Assembly: GCA_963653425.1 (NCBI GenBank)
Contig: CAVJWC010000001.1
Span: 307,798-371,797, forward strand
Length of the DNA: 64,000 nucleotides
Reading direction: 5' to 3'
Source: UMGS692 sp963653425
GTDB lineage: Bacteria; Bacillota; Clostridia; Christensenellales; CAG-314
The notes under the pieces are model-generated. The model worked only from the letters and a program-made list of their open reading frames with translations, was not told the origin of the DNA and ran no database searches. Both the position numbers and the translations under genes were made by a program. Each line of letters starts with the position of its first letter. The stretch's first letter is position 1. Positions 27,194 to 35,192 of this stretch are shown in pieces.

Positions 27194-27865
27194 CTATTTA
27201 AGAGAATATCCGACTCCTCGGACGGTAATTATCGTAGCCTGAGATTCCGAAAGAAGTTTTCTCAGTTCCGCTACGTGAATGTCGAGCGTTCTCGTTTCGC
27301 CGTAATTTTCTCCCCAGACGTTATCCAGAAGGAAATCGCGCGTAAGCACCGTTCCGGCGTTTTTTACAAGAAGTTTAAGCAGTTCGTATTGTTTAAGGGT
27401 AGCCGAAACGGGCTTTCCGTTTACGGTAATCGTACGTATCTTGTCGTTTACCGTAACGTCCTTATAACAAAACAGGGAACCGTCGGGCTTTTTCACTCTG
27501 AGCTTGGCGTTGATACGCGCGATAAGTTCGAGAACGCCGAAGGGTTTGGAAACGTAATCGTCCGCTCCGAGGTCGAGACCTTTGACCTTATCGATTTCGT
27601 TACCCTTAGCCGACACCATAATAACGGGAATATCCCTCGTTTTCGCTCCTTTACGAAGTTCTTCGAGAATGGAATATCCGTCTTCGCCGTCAAGCATAAT
27701 GTCGAGAAGGAATATATCGGGCAGTCTTTCTTTAAGAGCCGAATACAGTTCGTCTGCGCAGGAAAAACACTCCGTTTCAAAACCCGCTCCCGAAAGAGCG
27801 AATTTGTATACGTCGCGTATGGATTCTTCGTCGTCTACGGCATAAACGAGTTTCTTTTCTTGCAT
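27194..27865 (-). CDS. phoB: PhoB/PhoP-type response regulator
   Basis: This OmpR-family regulator has 223 residues. The receiver domain (1-120) has acidic DD at 11-12, phospho-acceptor Asp55 in FLLDIMLDGEDGY and the SKPF lysine. The winged-helix DNA-binding domain (about 128-222) carries LLKLLVKNAGTVLTRDFLL and RTLDIHVAELRKLL. It probably binds the three TTTACN repeats upstream of pstS, so the operon is likely autoregulated. Confidence 0.94.
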   Translation of the reverse strand: MQEKKLVYAVDDEESIRDVYKFALSGAGFETECFSCADELYSALKERLPDIFLLDIMLDGEDGYSILEELRKGAKTRDIPVIMVSAKGNEIDKVKGLDLGADDYVSKPFGVLELIARINAKLRVKKPDGSLFCYKDVTVNDKIRTITVNGKPVSATLKQYELLKLLVKNAGTVLTRDFLLDNVWGENYGETRTLDIHVAELRKLLSESQATIITVRGVGYSLK

Positions 27866-27874
27866 TTTCTCTCC

Positions 27875-28528
27875 TTAGCCCGGCTTGTGTTGTCCCGTTG
27901 CGGCGTATTCCGCCCACTCTCCTATATTAACCGCGTGGTCGCCTATTCTTTCGAGATATTTCGCAATCATCATAAAGAGTATAGCCTGATCGGCGTTACT
28001 CGGATCGGACTTGATCAGCGAAATAAGTTCCGCCTTTACCTTCTCGAACAATTCGTCTACTCTGTCGTCTCTTTTATCAAGAGATCGCGCCGTTTCGAGG
28101 TCTTTGTTGATATAGCTGTGGACGCCGTCCTTAACCATATTTATTGCGATTTTAGCCATCATTTCGATATGCTCGGGCTTTTTTATAAATTCTTCTTTTC
28201 CGAATTGAAGCGAGATTTCCGATATATCAGCCGCCTGATCGGCAATTCTTTCAAGGTCGGTGATCATTTTGAGAGCCGCCGAAACGTCGCGGAAATCTCC
28301 CGCTACGGGATGTTCCATCAAAAGGATTTTCAGACAATCCTGTTCGATCTCTCTTTCTTTAAGGTCGATGTTTTTGTCCTCTTCCATAACCGTGCGCGCA
28401 AGTTCGTCGTCGCGGTTTTTTAAGGCTTCTATCGACCTTTCTATTGCTTCTTCGACGTCACGGCACATTTCGATAAGCTTATTGAAAACGCTTCTGAGTT
28501 CGGATTCGTATTTATTTCTTATACTCAT
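27875..28528 (-). CDS. phoU: phosphate transport regulator PhoU
   Basis: The 217-residue all-helical protein consists of two three-helix PhoU repeats with metal-binding E/D-rich motifs, for example DLERIADQAADISE and YLERIGDHAVNIGEW. PhoU links the Pst transporter to PhoR and damps the Pho response when phosphate is plentiful. It lies between pstB and phoB, 9 bp before phoB. Confidence 0.96.
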   Translation of the reverse strand: MSIRNKYESELRSVFNKLIEMCRDVEEAIERSIEALKNRDDELARTVMEEDKNIDLKEREIEQDCLKILLMEHPVAGDFRDVSAALKMITDLERIADQAADISEISLQFGKEEFIKKPEHIEMMAKIAINMVKDGVHSYINKDLETARSLDKRDDRVDELFEKVKAELISLIKSDPSNADQAILFMMIAKYLERIGDHAVNIGEWAEYAATGQHKPG

Positions 28529-28570
28529 ATTATAACCTTTTTTTCTCCTTTTTTCAAGTTAATCGGCGTA

Positions 28571-29335
28571 TTAACCGAATCTTCCCGTTATATAATTTTC
28601 CGTTCTCGGATCCTTGGGCGAACCGAAAATCTGTTCCGTATCGCCGAATTCCACGAGTTCTCCCAAAAGGAAGAACGCGGTTTTATCGGCAATTCTCATT
28701 GCCTGTTGCATATTATGGGTAACTATGACTATGGTCAGGTCTTTTTTAAGCTCCAAGGCAAGCTCTTCTATCTTGCCCGTGGAAATGGGATCGAGCGCAG
28801 AAGTGGGTTCGTCCATAAGAAGAATTTCGGGACCGGCTGCCAAAGCTCTGGCTATACACAGTCTCTGTTGCTGACCTCCGCTTATTCCGAGCGCGCTTTT
28901 TCTCAGTCTGTCTTTGACTTCGTCCCAGATACTTGCTCTTTTAAGCGAAGTTTCCACTATTTCGTCGAGGTCGGCTTTCTTTCTTATACCGAAAGTTCTC
29001 GGCGCGAAGGCTATGTTGTCGTAAATACTCATCGGGAAGGGATTGGGTTTCTGAAAAACCATACCTACCTTTTTTCTGAGAAGATTCACGTCCACGTCCT
29101 TACCGAAAATGTTTCTTCCGCCTATCGTGAATTCTCCCGTGATTTTACAGCCTTCCACGAGGTCGTTCATTCTGTTGAATATTTTTAAGAAGGTGGATTT
29201 TCCGCAACCCGAAGGACCTATAAACGCGGTTATTTTCTTTTCGGGAATCTCTACGTTTACGTTTTTGAGCGCGTGAAAATCTCCGTAATACAAATTACAA
29301 TCGGTAACTTTTATATCGTTTCTTTCTTCTGACAT
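28571..29335 (-). CDS. pstB: phosphate ABC transporter ATPase
   Basis: This 254-residue ABC ATPase has Walker A GPSGCGKST, the PstB-typical Q loop VFQKPNPFPMSIYDN, the signature ISGGQQQRLCIARALA and Walker B ILLMDEPTSALDP. It energises phosphate import. Its ATG overlaps the pstA stop by one base, showing translational coupling. Confidence 0.97.
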   Translation of the reverse strand: MSEERNDIKVTDCNLYYGDFHALKNVNVEIPEKKITAFIGPSGCGKSTFLKIFNRMNDLVEGCKITGEFTIGGRNIFGKDVDVNLLRKKVGMVFQKPNPFPMSIYDNIAFAPRTFGIRKKADLDEIVETSLKRASIWDEVKDRLRKSALGISGGQQQRLCIARALAAGPEILLMDEPTSALDPISTGKIEELALELKKDLTIVIVTHNMQQAMRIADKTAFFLLGELVEFGDTEQIFGSPKDPRTENYITGRFG

Positions 29336-30210
29336 TATTTTTCTCCGGTTTTTCTTTTTATGAGTTTACCTATTCCCGACGCACCTAAGTTTATAAGCAC
29401 GACGAACACCATTAAAACCACGCCCGTTGCTGCAGCCTGATCGGGATAGCCGTGACTTGCGAAGTAGTAAATATCGAGAGCGAGGCTCGTTCCGGGGGAA
29501 AGCAGACTTTCGGGGACGCGGTTTACTACCATACCTATAGTTAAAATCAGCACCGCGCTTTCGGAAATCACTCTTCCTACGGCAAGAATCAACGCCGTTA
29601 CTATTCCGCCAGCGCACGAAGGGATAACTACTTTGAATATCGTTCTGACCTTTCCCGTTCCCAAAGCAAACGCACCTTCTCTTATACCCGCGGGTACGGA
29701 CAAAAGGCTTTCTTCCACCGACCTTACTATAACGGGAAGAACCATGATGGCAAGGGTTATTCCTCCGCCGAGAACGGAATAGCCCATTTTCAGCGCGACT
29801 ACGAACACGAGGTATCCGAAAAGTCCGTATACGATACTGGGAATGCCCGCAAGAGTTTCCGTGGCAAGTCTTATTACTTTCACGAGTTTGCTTTCTTTAT
29901 TGGTGTATTCGGCAAGGAATATCGCGCTTCCCATTCCCAGAGGCACGGCTATAAACATGGAAATAAGAATCAGTTCGAGCGTTCCAACGAGAGCGGGAAG
30001 AACCGAAGGCGTCGTTTTTCCGTCGCCGAAAAGGAAATCCAAAGTGATTTTGTCTACTCCGTCCACCGTGGTATAAAGTATAATCGCTATGAGCGCTATA
30101 ACCGCGATACCCGTAGTTATATAACTGAATATTCTGAGCGAAAAACAAAACTTTCCCGAAGCCGTGGCTTTCTTTATCTTAGCCGTCCGAGCTTTACCTT
30201 CTGCACTCAT
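29335..30210 (-). CDS. pstA: phosphate ABC transporter permease PstA
   Basis: The 291-residue permease has about six TM helices and the BPD_transp_1 core. The EAA loop reads EGAFALGTGKVRTIFKVVIPS. It pairs with PstC to form the channel. Its start overlaps the pstC stop by four bases. Length and order are normal. Confidence 0.95.
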   Translation of the reverse strand: MSAEGKARTAKIKKATASGKFCFSLRIFSYITTGIAVIALIAIILYTTVDGVDKITLDFLFGDGKTTPSVLPALVGTLELILISMFIAVPLGMGSAIFLAEYTNKESKLVKVIRLATETLAGIPSIVYGLFGYLVFVVALKMGYSVLGGGITLAIMVLPVIVRSVEESLLSVPAGIREGAFALGTGKVRTIFKVVIPSCAGGIVTALILAVGRVISESAVLILTIGMVVNRVPESLLSPGTSLALDIYYFASHGYPDQAAATGVVLMVFVVLINLGASGIGKLIKRKTGEK

Positions 30211-31115
30211 TTTTTCTTCTCCTTACCGACTTTCTTTTCCTTTCCGCTTTCCTTTATCAGAGAGAAGCTTACGTTTATTATAAGTACGAAAACGAACAGC
30301 ACGACGCCCGTCGCAATCAGAGCCGAAAGAGAATCTCCCGAAAGTTCCATCGCGCCCATGGCTATGTTTGCGGTAAGCGTTCTTACGCTCTGGAAAAGGC
30401 TTTCGGGCATATCGGGGCTTCCGCCGATAACCATAATAACCGCCATGGTTTCGCCTATCGCTCTGCCTATGGATAACACGACCGCCGCGAGAATTCCGCT
30501 TTTTGCCGAAGGCAACAAAACCCTGAAAGTCGCTTCTTCCTTAGTAGCTCCGAGAGCAAGAGCGTTTTCGTAATACTCCTTGGGTACGGCTTCGAGACTG
30601 TCCAAACTTACGCTTACTATCGTGGGAAGAATCATTATCGCAAGTACGAGCGAGGAAGAGAATATTCCGTAGCCCACTCCGCTCGGAGAAAGATAATCTC
30701 TCACGAAAGGCACGATAAAGGTCATTCCGAACAAGCCGTATATAACCGAAGGAATTCCCGCCAAAAGATTTATCGTCTGTCTTATCGGGGCGGAAACCTT
30801 TTTCGGAATGAACTTATACAGAGCTATCGCCGTAAACAAGCCCAGACACACTCCTATAACCACCGAAAGAGCCGTAACATAAAGCGAAGCGACTATCATC
30901 GGGAATATTCCGTAAGTCGGATTTTCGCCCATTATTGCCCATTTCTTTCCGAATATAAACTCGGAAAATCCCGTTTTGTTTATAAACGGGATTCCGCTTG
31001 CGAATAAGAATATCGTTATTACCGCGAGGGCGGCGATTGCAAATACCGCGCAACAGAGAAACAGGCATTTCATCAATTTTTCTTTTGCAGAAACCCGTCT
31101 GTATAAAGATACCAT
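30207..31115 (-). CDS. pstC: phosphate ABC transporter permease PstC
   Basis: The 302-residue inner-membrane permease has about six TM helices, an N-terminal cytosolic segment, a long first periplasmic-side loop (FIFGKKWAIMGENPTYGIFP) and the EAA loop YYENALALGATKEEATF. It is encoded between pstS and pstA and is essential for channel formation with PstA. Confidence 0.95.
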   Translation of the reverse strand: MVSLYRRVSAKEKLMKCLFLCCAVFAIAALAVITIFLFASGIPFINKTGFSEFIFGKKWAIMGENPTYGIFPMIVASLYVTALSVVIGVCLGLFTAIALYKFIPKKVSAPIRQTINLLAGIPSVIYGLFGMTFIVPFVRDYLSPSGVGYGIFSSSLVLAIMILPTIVSVSLDSLEAVPKEYYENALALGATKEEATFRVLLPSAKSGILAAVVLSIGRAIGETMAVIMVIGGSPDMPESLFQSVRTLTANIAMGAMELSGDSLSALIATGVVLFVFVLIINVSFSLIKESGKEKKVGKEKKK

Positions 31116-31128
31116 CTTATTCTCCGTT

Positions 31129-31995
31129 TTAACCTATAATCTGCTTCCAGACGGTGATTGCGTTTTCGCCCGCTTCCGCGTCGTATATGTTCTTAAGCTG
31201 TTCCATAGTCAAGCTTTCTACGGGATTGAGCTTATTGACTATCATCGCTATACCGTCCATTGCGACAGTGAAGTATACGCAGTCGGTTGCCTTAGTCTGA
31301 ACGAAGTTTTCCGAAATCATTCCGAATGCGCTTACGCCGTTCTGTGCGTCGTTGTAACCCGTACCGGAACCGCCTCCGCCTACACTTACCTTTACTCCGC
31401 TCTGCAAAGCTTCGAATTTAGCCGCAAGTTTTTCCATAAGAGGTTTAAGAGAAGTGCTTCCGCTGATTGCGACAGAACCGCTGAGATCTGCGTCGATTAC
31501 GTACTTTTCGGAAGTTTCGTTTACCATTACGTAACCGTTTGCCGAGATAATTTCCTGAGCTTCGGCGCTTGCGAGGAATTTAAGATAAGCCGCGTTTACG
31601 CCCGTCATATTTTCTTCCTTATATACGACCGACAGGGGCCTCGAAATCTTATACGTTCCGTTTTTGATGTTTTCTACCGAAGGAAGGACGCCGTCTACTT
31701 TAAGAATCTTTACTTCGTCCGTTACGAAACCGAGGCTTTCGTAAGCGATGGCGTGAGGATTGTTTTTAACTTCCGTAAGAACGGCAGGCGTTCCCGTGGC
31801 AACTATAACGCCCGATTTGTCGTTTTTGTCTTTGAGACCGATAAATTCCATAAACGCTTTCTTCGTTCCGCTACCGTCTTCGCGAACTACTACCGTTATC
31901 TGTTTGTTTTCACTGAACTTTACGCTGCAACCGCACATAGCTGCTACCGACAAAGTCATTACGAGTGCCAACATAATCGTTAAAATCTTTTTCAT
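31129..31995 (-). CDS. pstS: phosphate-binding lipoprotein PstS, circularly permuted order
   Basis: This membrane-anchored solute-binding protein has 288 residues, with a lipoprotein signal and Cys23 preceded by Gly. The order of the fold is swapped. The segment that normally lies in the C-terminal half (REDGSGT at 38-44, SLGFV, DGVLPSVENIKNGTYKISRP, LASAEAQEII) comes first. The normal N-terminal half (SGSTSLKPLMEKL from 178, GGGGSGTG, VAMDGIAMIVN) follows and ends with VWKQIIG, which in ordinary PstS directly precedes the REDGSGT strand. All phosphate-binding loops appear retained, so function is likely kept. It is first in the pst operon, with an AAGGAG SD. Confidence 0.93.
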   Translation of the reverse strand: MKKILTIMLALVMTLSVAAMCGCSVKFSENKQITVVVREDGSGTKKAFMEFIGLKDKNDKSGVIVATGTPAVLTEVKNNPHAIAYESLGFVTDEVKILKVDGVLPSVENIKNGTYKISRPLSVVYKEENMTGVNAAYLKFLASAEAQEIISANGYVMVNETSEKYVIDADLSGSVAISGSTSLKPLMEKLAAKFEALQSGVKVSVGGGGSGTGYNDAQNGVSAFGMISENFVQTKATDCVYFTVAMDGIAMIVNKLNPVESLTMEQLKNIYDAEAGENAITVWKQIIG

Positions 31996-32027
31996 GTTTT
32001 TTATCTCCTTTGTTTTTTTGTGCCTTC

Positions 32028-32056
32028 ATTATAACCTATAAAAATAAAGCCCGAAA
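32028..32056 (-). promoter_or_regulatory. activator-type promoter of the pst operon
   Basis: A perfect -10 box TATAAT (32028-32033) is followed at the right distance by TTTCGG (32051-32056), a poor -35. That is expected where the Pho activator recruits polymerase. Confidence 0.7.
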
Positions 32057-32065
32057 CCGCTTTTT

Positions 32066-32093
32066 TGTAAAAAGAATGTAAATTTAAGGTAAA
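32066..32093 (-). promoter_or_regulatory. Pho box: three direct repeats
   Basis: On the minus strand TTTACC, TTTACA and TTTACA (32088-32093, 32077-32082, 32066-32071) are spaced by exactly 5 bp, giving an 11-bp period. This is the arrangement bound by PhoP/PhoB-type regulators in Gram-positive bacteria. Confidence 0.85.
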
Positions 32094-32325
32094 GTCGCAA
32101 GAATCGTTAACTGCGTCCAAAAAGTTTCCGCTCCGCTTTTACCGTAGTATACGCTTATGGCTCTGAAAACCGCGCTCGTTTGTAGATAACTTCCGAACGG
32201 TAAATATTTATGTGAATCACAGGTTTATTCGTTCTCTTTTGTGCGATTGAACGGATATTTTATTCATAAGGAAAATCGGTTTGAAAAAAAATCTAAAAAA
32301 ATTTCCATTTTTTGCTTCAAAATCA
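32094..32325. other. intergenic region between pst and the TetR gene
   Basis: No gene is seen. The sequence between the Pho box and the TetR promoter is AT-rich toward the right, without a clear palindrome I could support as a TetR operator. Confidence 0.5.
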
Positions 32326-32354
32326 TTGTGATTTTTCGGATTTTATGGTAGAAT
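32326..32354 (+). promoter_or_regulatory. promoter of the TetR-family gene
   Basis: TTGTGA (32326-32331), 17-bp spacer, TAGAAT (32349-32354). Confidence 0.65.
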
Positions 32355-32452
32355 AAACAAGCTGTCTAAAAAACAAGTTTTTCAGTAGCAGCGCAGTACA
32401 ATAAAGAACCGCGCTCCGCTAACACTTTTCTGCACATAGGAGAATAAATTTT

Positions 32453-33013
32453 ATGCAATACTTAAAAGACGTAGTAAGAACCCGTATTATCAACGCAGCC
32501 ATAGCTGAATTCAAAGAATACGGATATTCCAACGCTTCCATCAGGAATATTGCCGAAGTGGCAAACATCAGTCTCGGTAATATTTATCGTTATTACGAAA
32601 ATAAAGAAGATCTGTTTCTTACTATAATCAATCCTCTCACCGAAATGACCAAACAGCCGTCCGTTTCCAAAGTCCTTGACGAAGACGTTTCTCTCGAAGC
32701 GACCATCGAAACCATTTTAAGCTATCTTAACGATCATATCGACGAATACAGAATTATCAGAATTTCCAACACCACCCACTTCTCTTACTTCTTCGACAGA
32801 CTCAGCGACCTTATCGCAAGAAAGCTCGAACAGGTTCTCAATCAGAAGCGTCCTCTTTACGTTAAATCCATCGTAAACAGAAACTTCTTCTCCATTATCT
32901 CCTCGGGATACCTTAACGCTATTCTCGGCATCCTCGACGCGGAAGAAGATTCTCAGACCACTCAGAAGTACATCGCCGAAATCAGCAATTACTACTTCAA
33001 GGACATTATTTAA
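32453..33013 (+). CDS. TetR-family transcriptional regulator
   Basis: The 186-residue protein begins with the TetR_N helix-turn-helix: IINAAIAEFKEYGYSNASI, then IAEVANISLGNIYRYYENKEDLF, which holds the recognition helix. The C-terminal ligand domain is not recognisable. It is monocistronic with its own promoter, an AGGAG SD and a terminator. It lies between the pst and lysine operons, both transcribed on the opposite strand, so its target is not evident. Confidence 0.9.
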   Translation: MQYLKDVVRTRIINAAIAEFKEYGYSNASIRNIAEVANISLGNIYRYYENKEDLFLTIINPLTEMTKQPSVSKVLDEDVSLEATIETILSYLNDHIDEYRIIRISNTTHFSYFFDRLSDLIARKLEQVLNQKRPLYVKSIVNRNFFSIISSGYLNAILGILDAEEDSQTTQKYIAEISNYYFKDII

Positions 33014-33030
33014 CAGAAAAATTGCGTTAA

Positions 33031-33067
33031 AAAAAGCTGTGACTGTCAGTCGCAGCTTTATTTTTTT
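33031..33067. terminator. bidirectional terminator between TetR and CDF genes
   Basis: AAGCTGTGACT pairs with AGTCGCAGCTT (one T-G pair) around GTC, with A and T runs on either side. Confidence 0.8.
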
Positions 33068-33209
33068 GTCTTTGGGTTCAGCGTCTTACGCCTTTTGTAA
33101 CGCTTGCGTCTTTGCGGTAAAAGCCCGTAAAAACTCAGCGTTCCGTTCGTCTCGCCGACGGTTTTACGGAAAAACCCGATCAGGCTTGCATTATCTGATC
33201 CACGCAAAG

Positions 33210-34379
33210 TTACACGTAAGAATGCTCGGTCGATATTATGAAATGGAAGATCATTTCGGGATAAAACTCGCGTGCAACCGCGGAAGACAGCGTTTCAAGG
33301 ACGGAAACGTCTGTTTTTTCGTCAAAAGGCACGGTTACGTCGAAAATAACGTTGGTGTGTTCTCTGCCCGGGACGACGCGGAAATCGTGGACGGAAAGCC
33401 TGTCGTCAAACTTACGGATTTCGTTTATAATATGCGGTTTCAGCGTGTTGAGAATCGGATTATCCGTTTCCACGGGATCCATATGAACGGAAAGAACGAT
33501 GTTGTCGTTTTTAAGAAAATCTCTTTCTATCCGGTCTATGACTTCGTGGCTTTGAAGAATACTGACGTTTGCGGGAACTTCGACGTGTACCATTACGAAA
33601 ATCCTGCCTTCGCCGTAGGTGTGAACCATCATATCGTGAATTCCAAGAACGCCGTCGTAAGACAATATCTTTTGTCTGATTCTGTTAACGAGGTCTTTGT
33701 CGGGCTTTGCGCCGAGAAGGGGATTCATGGTTTCTCTTATGAGGTTTATCGAGGTTATTATAATGAAAAGCGACACAAGAAGTCCCGTGTATCCGTCCAG
33801 CATAATACCCGTCTGACTCATAACCGCAGTTGCCAGAAGAACGGCAAGCGTAGAGATTATGTCGTTACGGCTGTCCTTTGCGCAGGCGTCGAGCGCGGGC
33901 GAATTTATATCGCGACCGAAACTTCTGTACATCTTCATCTGGAAGAACTTAAACGCCACGGCAACTATGAGTACCAAAAAAGTCAGCAAATCCGCGCTGA
34001 CTTTCTCGGGTGATATAATCTTCGATACGGAACTCTCGCCCAGCATAAAACCGATTGCAAGAACCACGAAAGACACTATCATCGCCGTTATATATTCGTA
34101 ACGCGCGTGTCCGAAGGGGTGTTCCTTATCGGCAGGTCTTCCGGAAAGTTTGAAACCTATTAAGGTTATCACGGAAGAACCTGCGTCGGAAAGGTTATTC
34201 ACCGCGTCGGCAACTATCGTTATACTTCCCGCAAATAACCCCGCGGTAAGTTTTATCGCAAACAGCAGGGCGTTTATTACAAGCCCTATAATGCCGGCTA
34301 CCATTCCGTATCTTACGCGGACTTCGGGCGACGACGTGTTTTTATAGTCCTTTACGAATGCTTTTTTGAGCAGTTCCAT
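33210..34379 (-). CDS. cation diffusion facilitator family transporter
   Basis: The 389-residue proton-coupled metal exporter has about six TM helices (20-215) and a long cytosolic C-terminal region (about 220-389) holding ZT_dimer-like folds (GVLGIHDMMVHTYGEG and a second, diverged part after 300). Putative metal residues are NNLSD in TM2 and DSRND in TM5, unlike the HxxxD pairs of zinc-type members, so the metal is uncertain (Mn, Fe, Co or Zn). It begins 9 bp after kamE, apparently the last gene of the lysine operon. A link to metal supply for the Fe-S, Zn or B12 enzymes is conjecture. Confidence 0.9.
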   Translation of the reverse strand: MELLKKAFVKDYKNTSSPEVRVRYGMVAGIIGLVINALLFAIKLTAGLFAGSITIVADAVNNLSDAGSSVITLIGFKLSGRPADKEHPFGHARYEYITAMIVSFVVLAIGFMLGESSVSKIISPEKVSADLLTFLVLIVAVAFKFFQMKMYRSFGRDINSPALDACAKDSRNDIISTLAVLLATAVMSQTGIMLDGYTGLLVSLFIIITSINLIRETMNPLLGAKPDKDLVNRIRQKILSYDGVLGIHDMMVHTYGEGRIFVMVHVEVPANVSILQSHEVIDRIERDFLKNDNIVLSVHMDPVETDNPILNTLKPHIINEIRKFDDRLSVHDFRVVPGREHTNVIFDVTVPFDEKTDVSVLETLSSAVAREFYPEMIFHFIISTEHSYV

Positions 34380-34388
34380 TTTTCTTTT

Positions 34389-35192
34389 TTATTCTTTGTT
34401 TTCCTTGTTTTCCATGCGTTTTGCAAGAGCTTCTACCATGAAGGTGGCAACGTCGTCGGCGTAAGTGTTTGCGCCGAAACCTGCGTCGTAACCCAGTTCC
34501 TTGGCAAGCTTATGGGTTATTCTCGCGCCTCCGCAGAGAACGAGGAATCTCTTTCTGAGTCCTTCGGCTTCGAGAAGTTCGATAAGCTCGGTCATATTCT
34601 TGATATGAATATCGTTCTGCGTAACCGTCTGCGAAACGAGAAGCACGTCTGCGTTTACTTCTACGGCTTTCTTTATGAAATCTTCGTTGGGAACCTGACT
34701 TCCGAGGTTGTAGGTTTCCAGCATGTCGTATCTTTCAAGTCCGTAGTGACCCGCAAAACCTTTTCTGTTCATTATCGCGTCGATACCTACGGTATGAGCG
34801 TCCGTTCCCGTGGAAGCGCCTATTACGACGACCTTTCTGCCGATATGCTGACGGATATATTCGTCGGTTTCTTCCATAGTCATGGTTTCCTGTTCAACCG
34901 CAGCGACTTTGATGTTTTCGTAATCCACGGTAAATCCGAGACTTCCGTAAACGACGTAGAAAGTGAATTCGGTATCGAGCGCCTTGCGGTAAGCTACGTT
35001 GACTTCGGAAAGTCCCATCTTTTCGGCAATCAGAGTTGCGGCTGCCGCTCCTCTGTCGTCGTTTTTAACGGGAAGAGTAAAGCTCATCTGAACTTTACCG
35101 TCGTTCATCGTATCGCCGTAGGGCTTTAATTTGGTTTTATCGAGAACCGTGGAAAAATCGCGTTTATGGGTATTATAAAGACCGCCGCTCAT
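34389..35192 (-). CDS. kamE: lysine 5,6-aminomutase beta subunit
   Basis: This subunit binds adenosylcobalamin and PLP. With KamD it moves the terminal amino group of beta-lysine (or D-lysine) to carbon 5. Its 267 residues include an N-terminal dimerisation/PLP part and a C-terminal Rossmann-like B12 domain. The base-off motif DAHTVG lies in GASTGTDAHTVGIDA, and LVLCGGARI comes later. It starts directly after the kamD stop, with its SD within the kamD end. Confidence 0.95.
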   Translation of the reverse strand: MSGGLYNTHKRDFSTVLDKTKLKPYGDTMNDGKVQMSFTLPVKNDDRGAAAATLIAEKMGLSEVNVAYRKALDTEFTFYVVYGSLGFTVDYENIKVAAVEQETMTMEETDEYIRQHIGRKVVVIGASTGTDAHTVGIDAIMNRKGFAGHYGLERYDMLETYNLGSQVPNEDFIKKAVEVNADVLLVSQTVTQNDIHIKNMTELIELLEAEGLRKRFLVLCGGARITHKLAKELGYDAGFGANTYADDVATFMVEALAKRMENKENKE

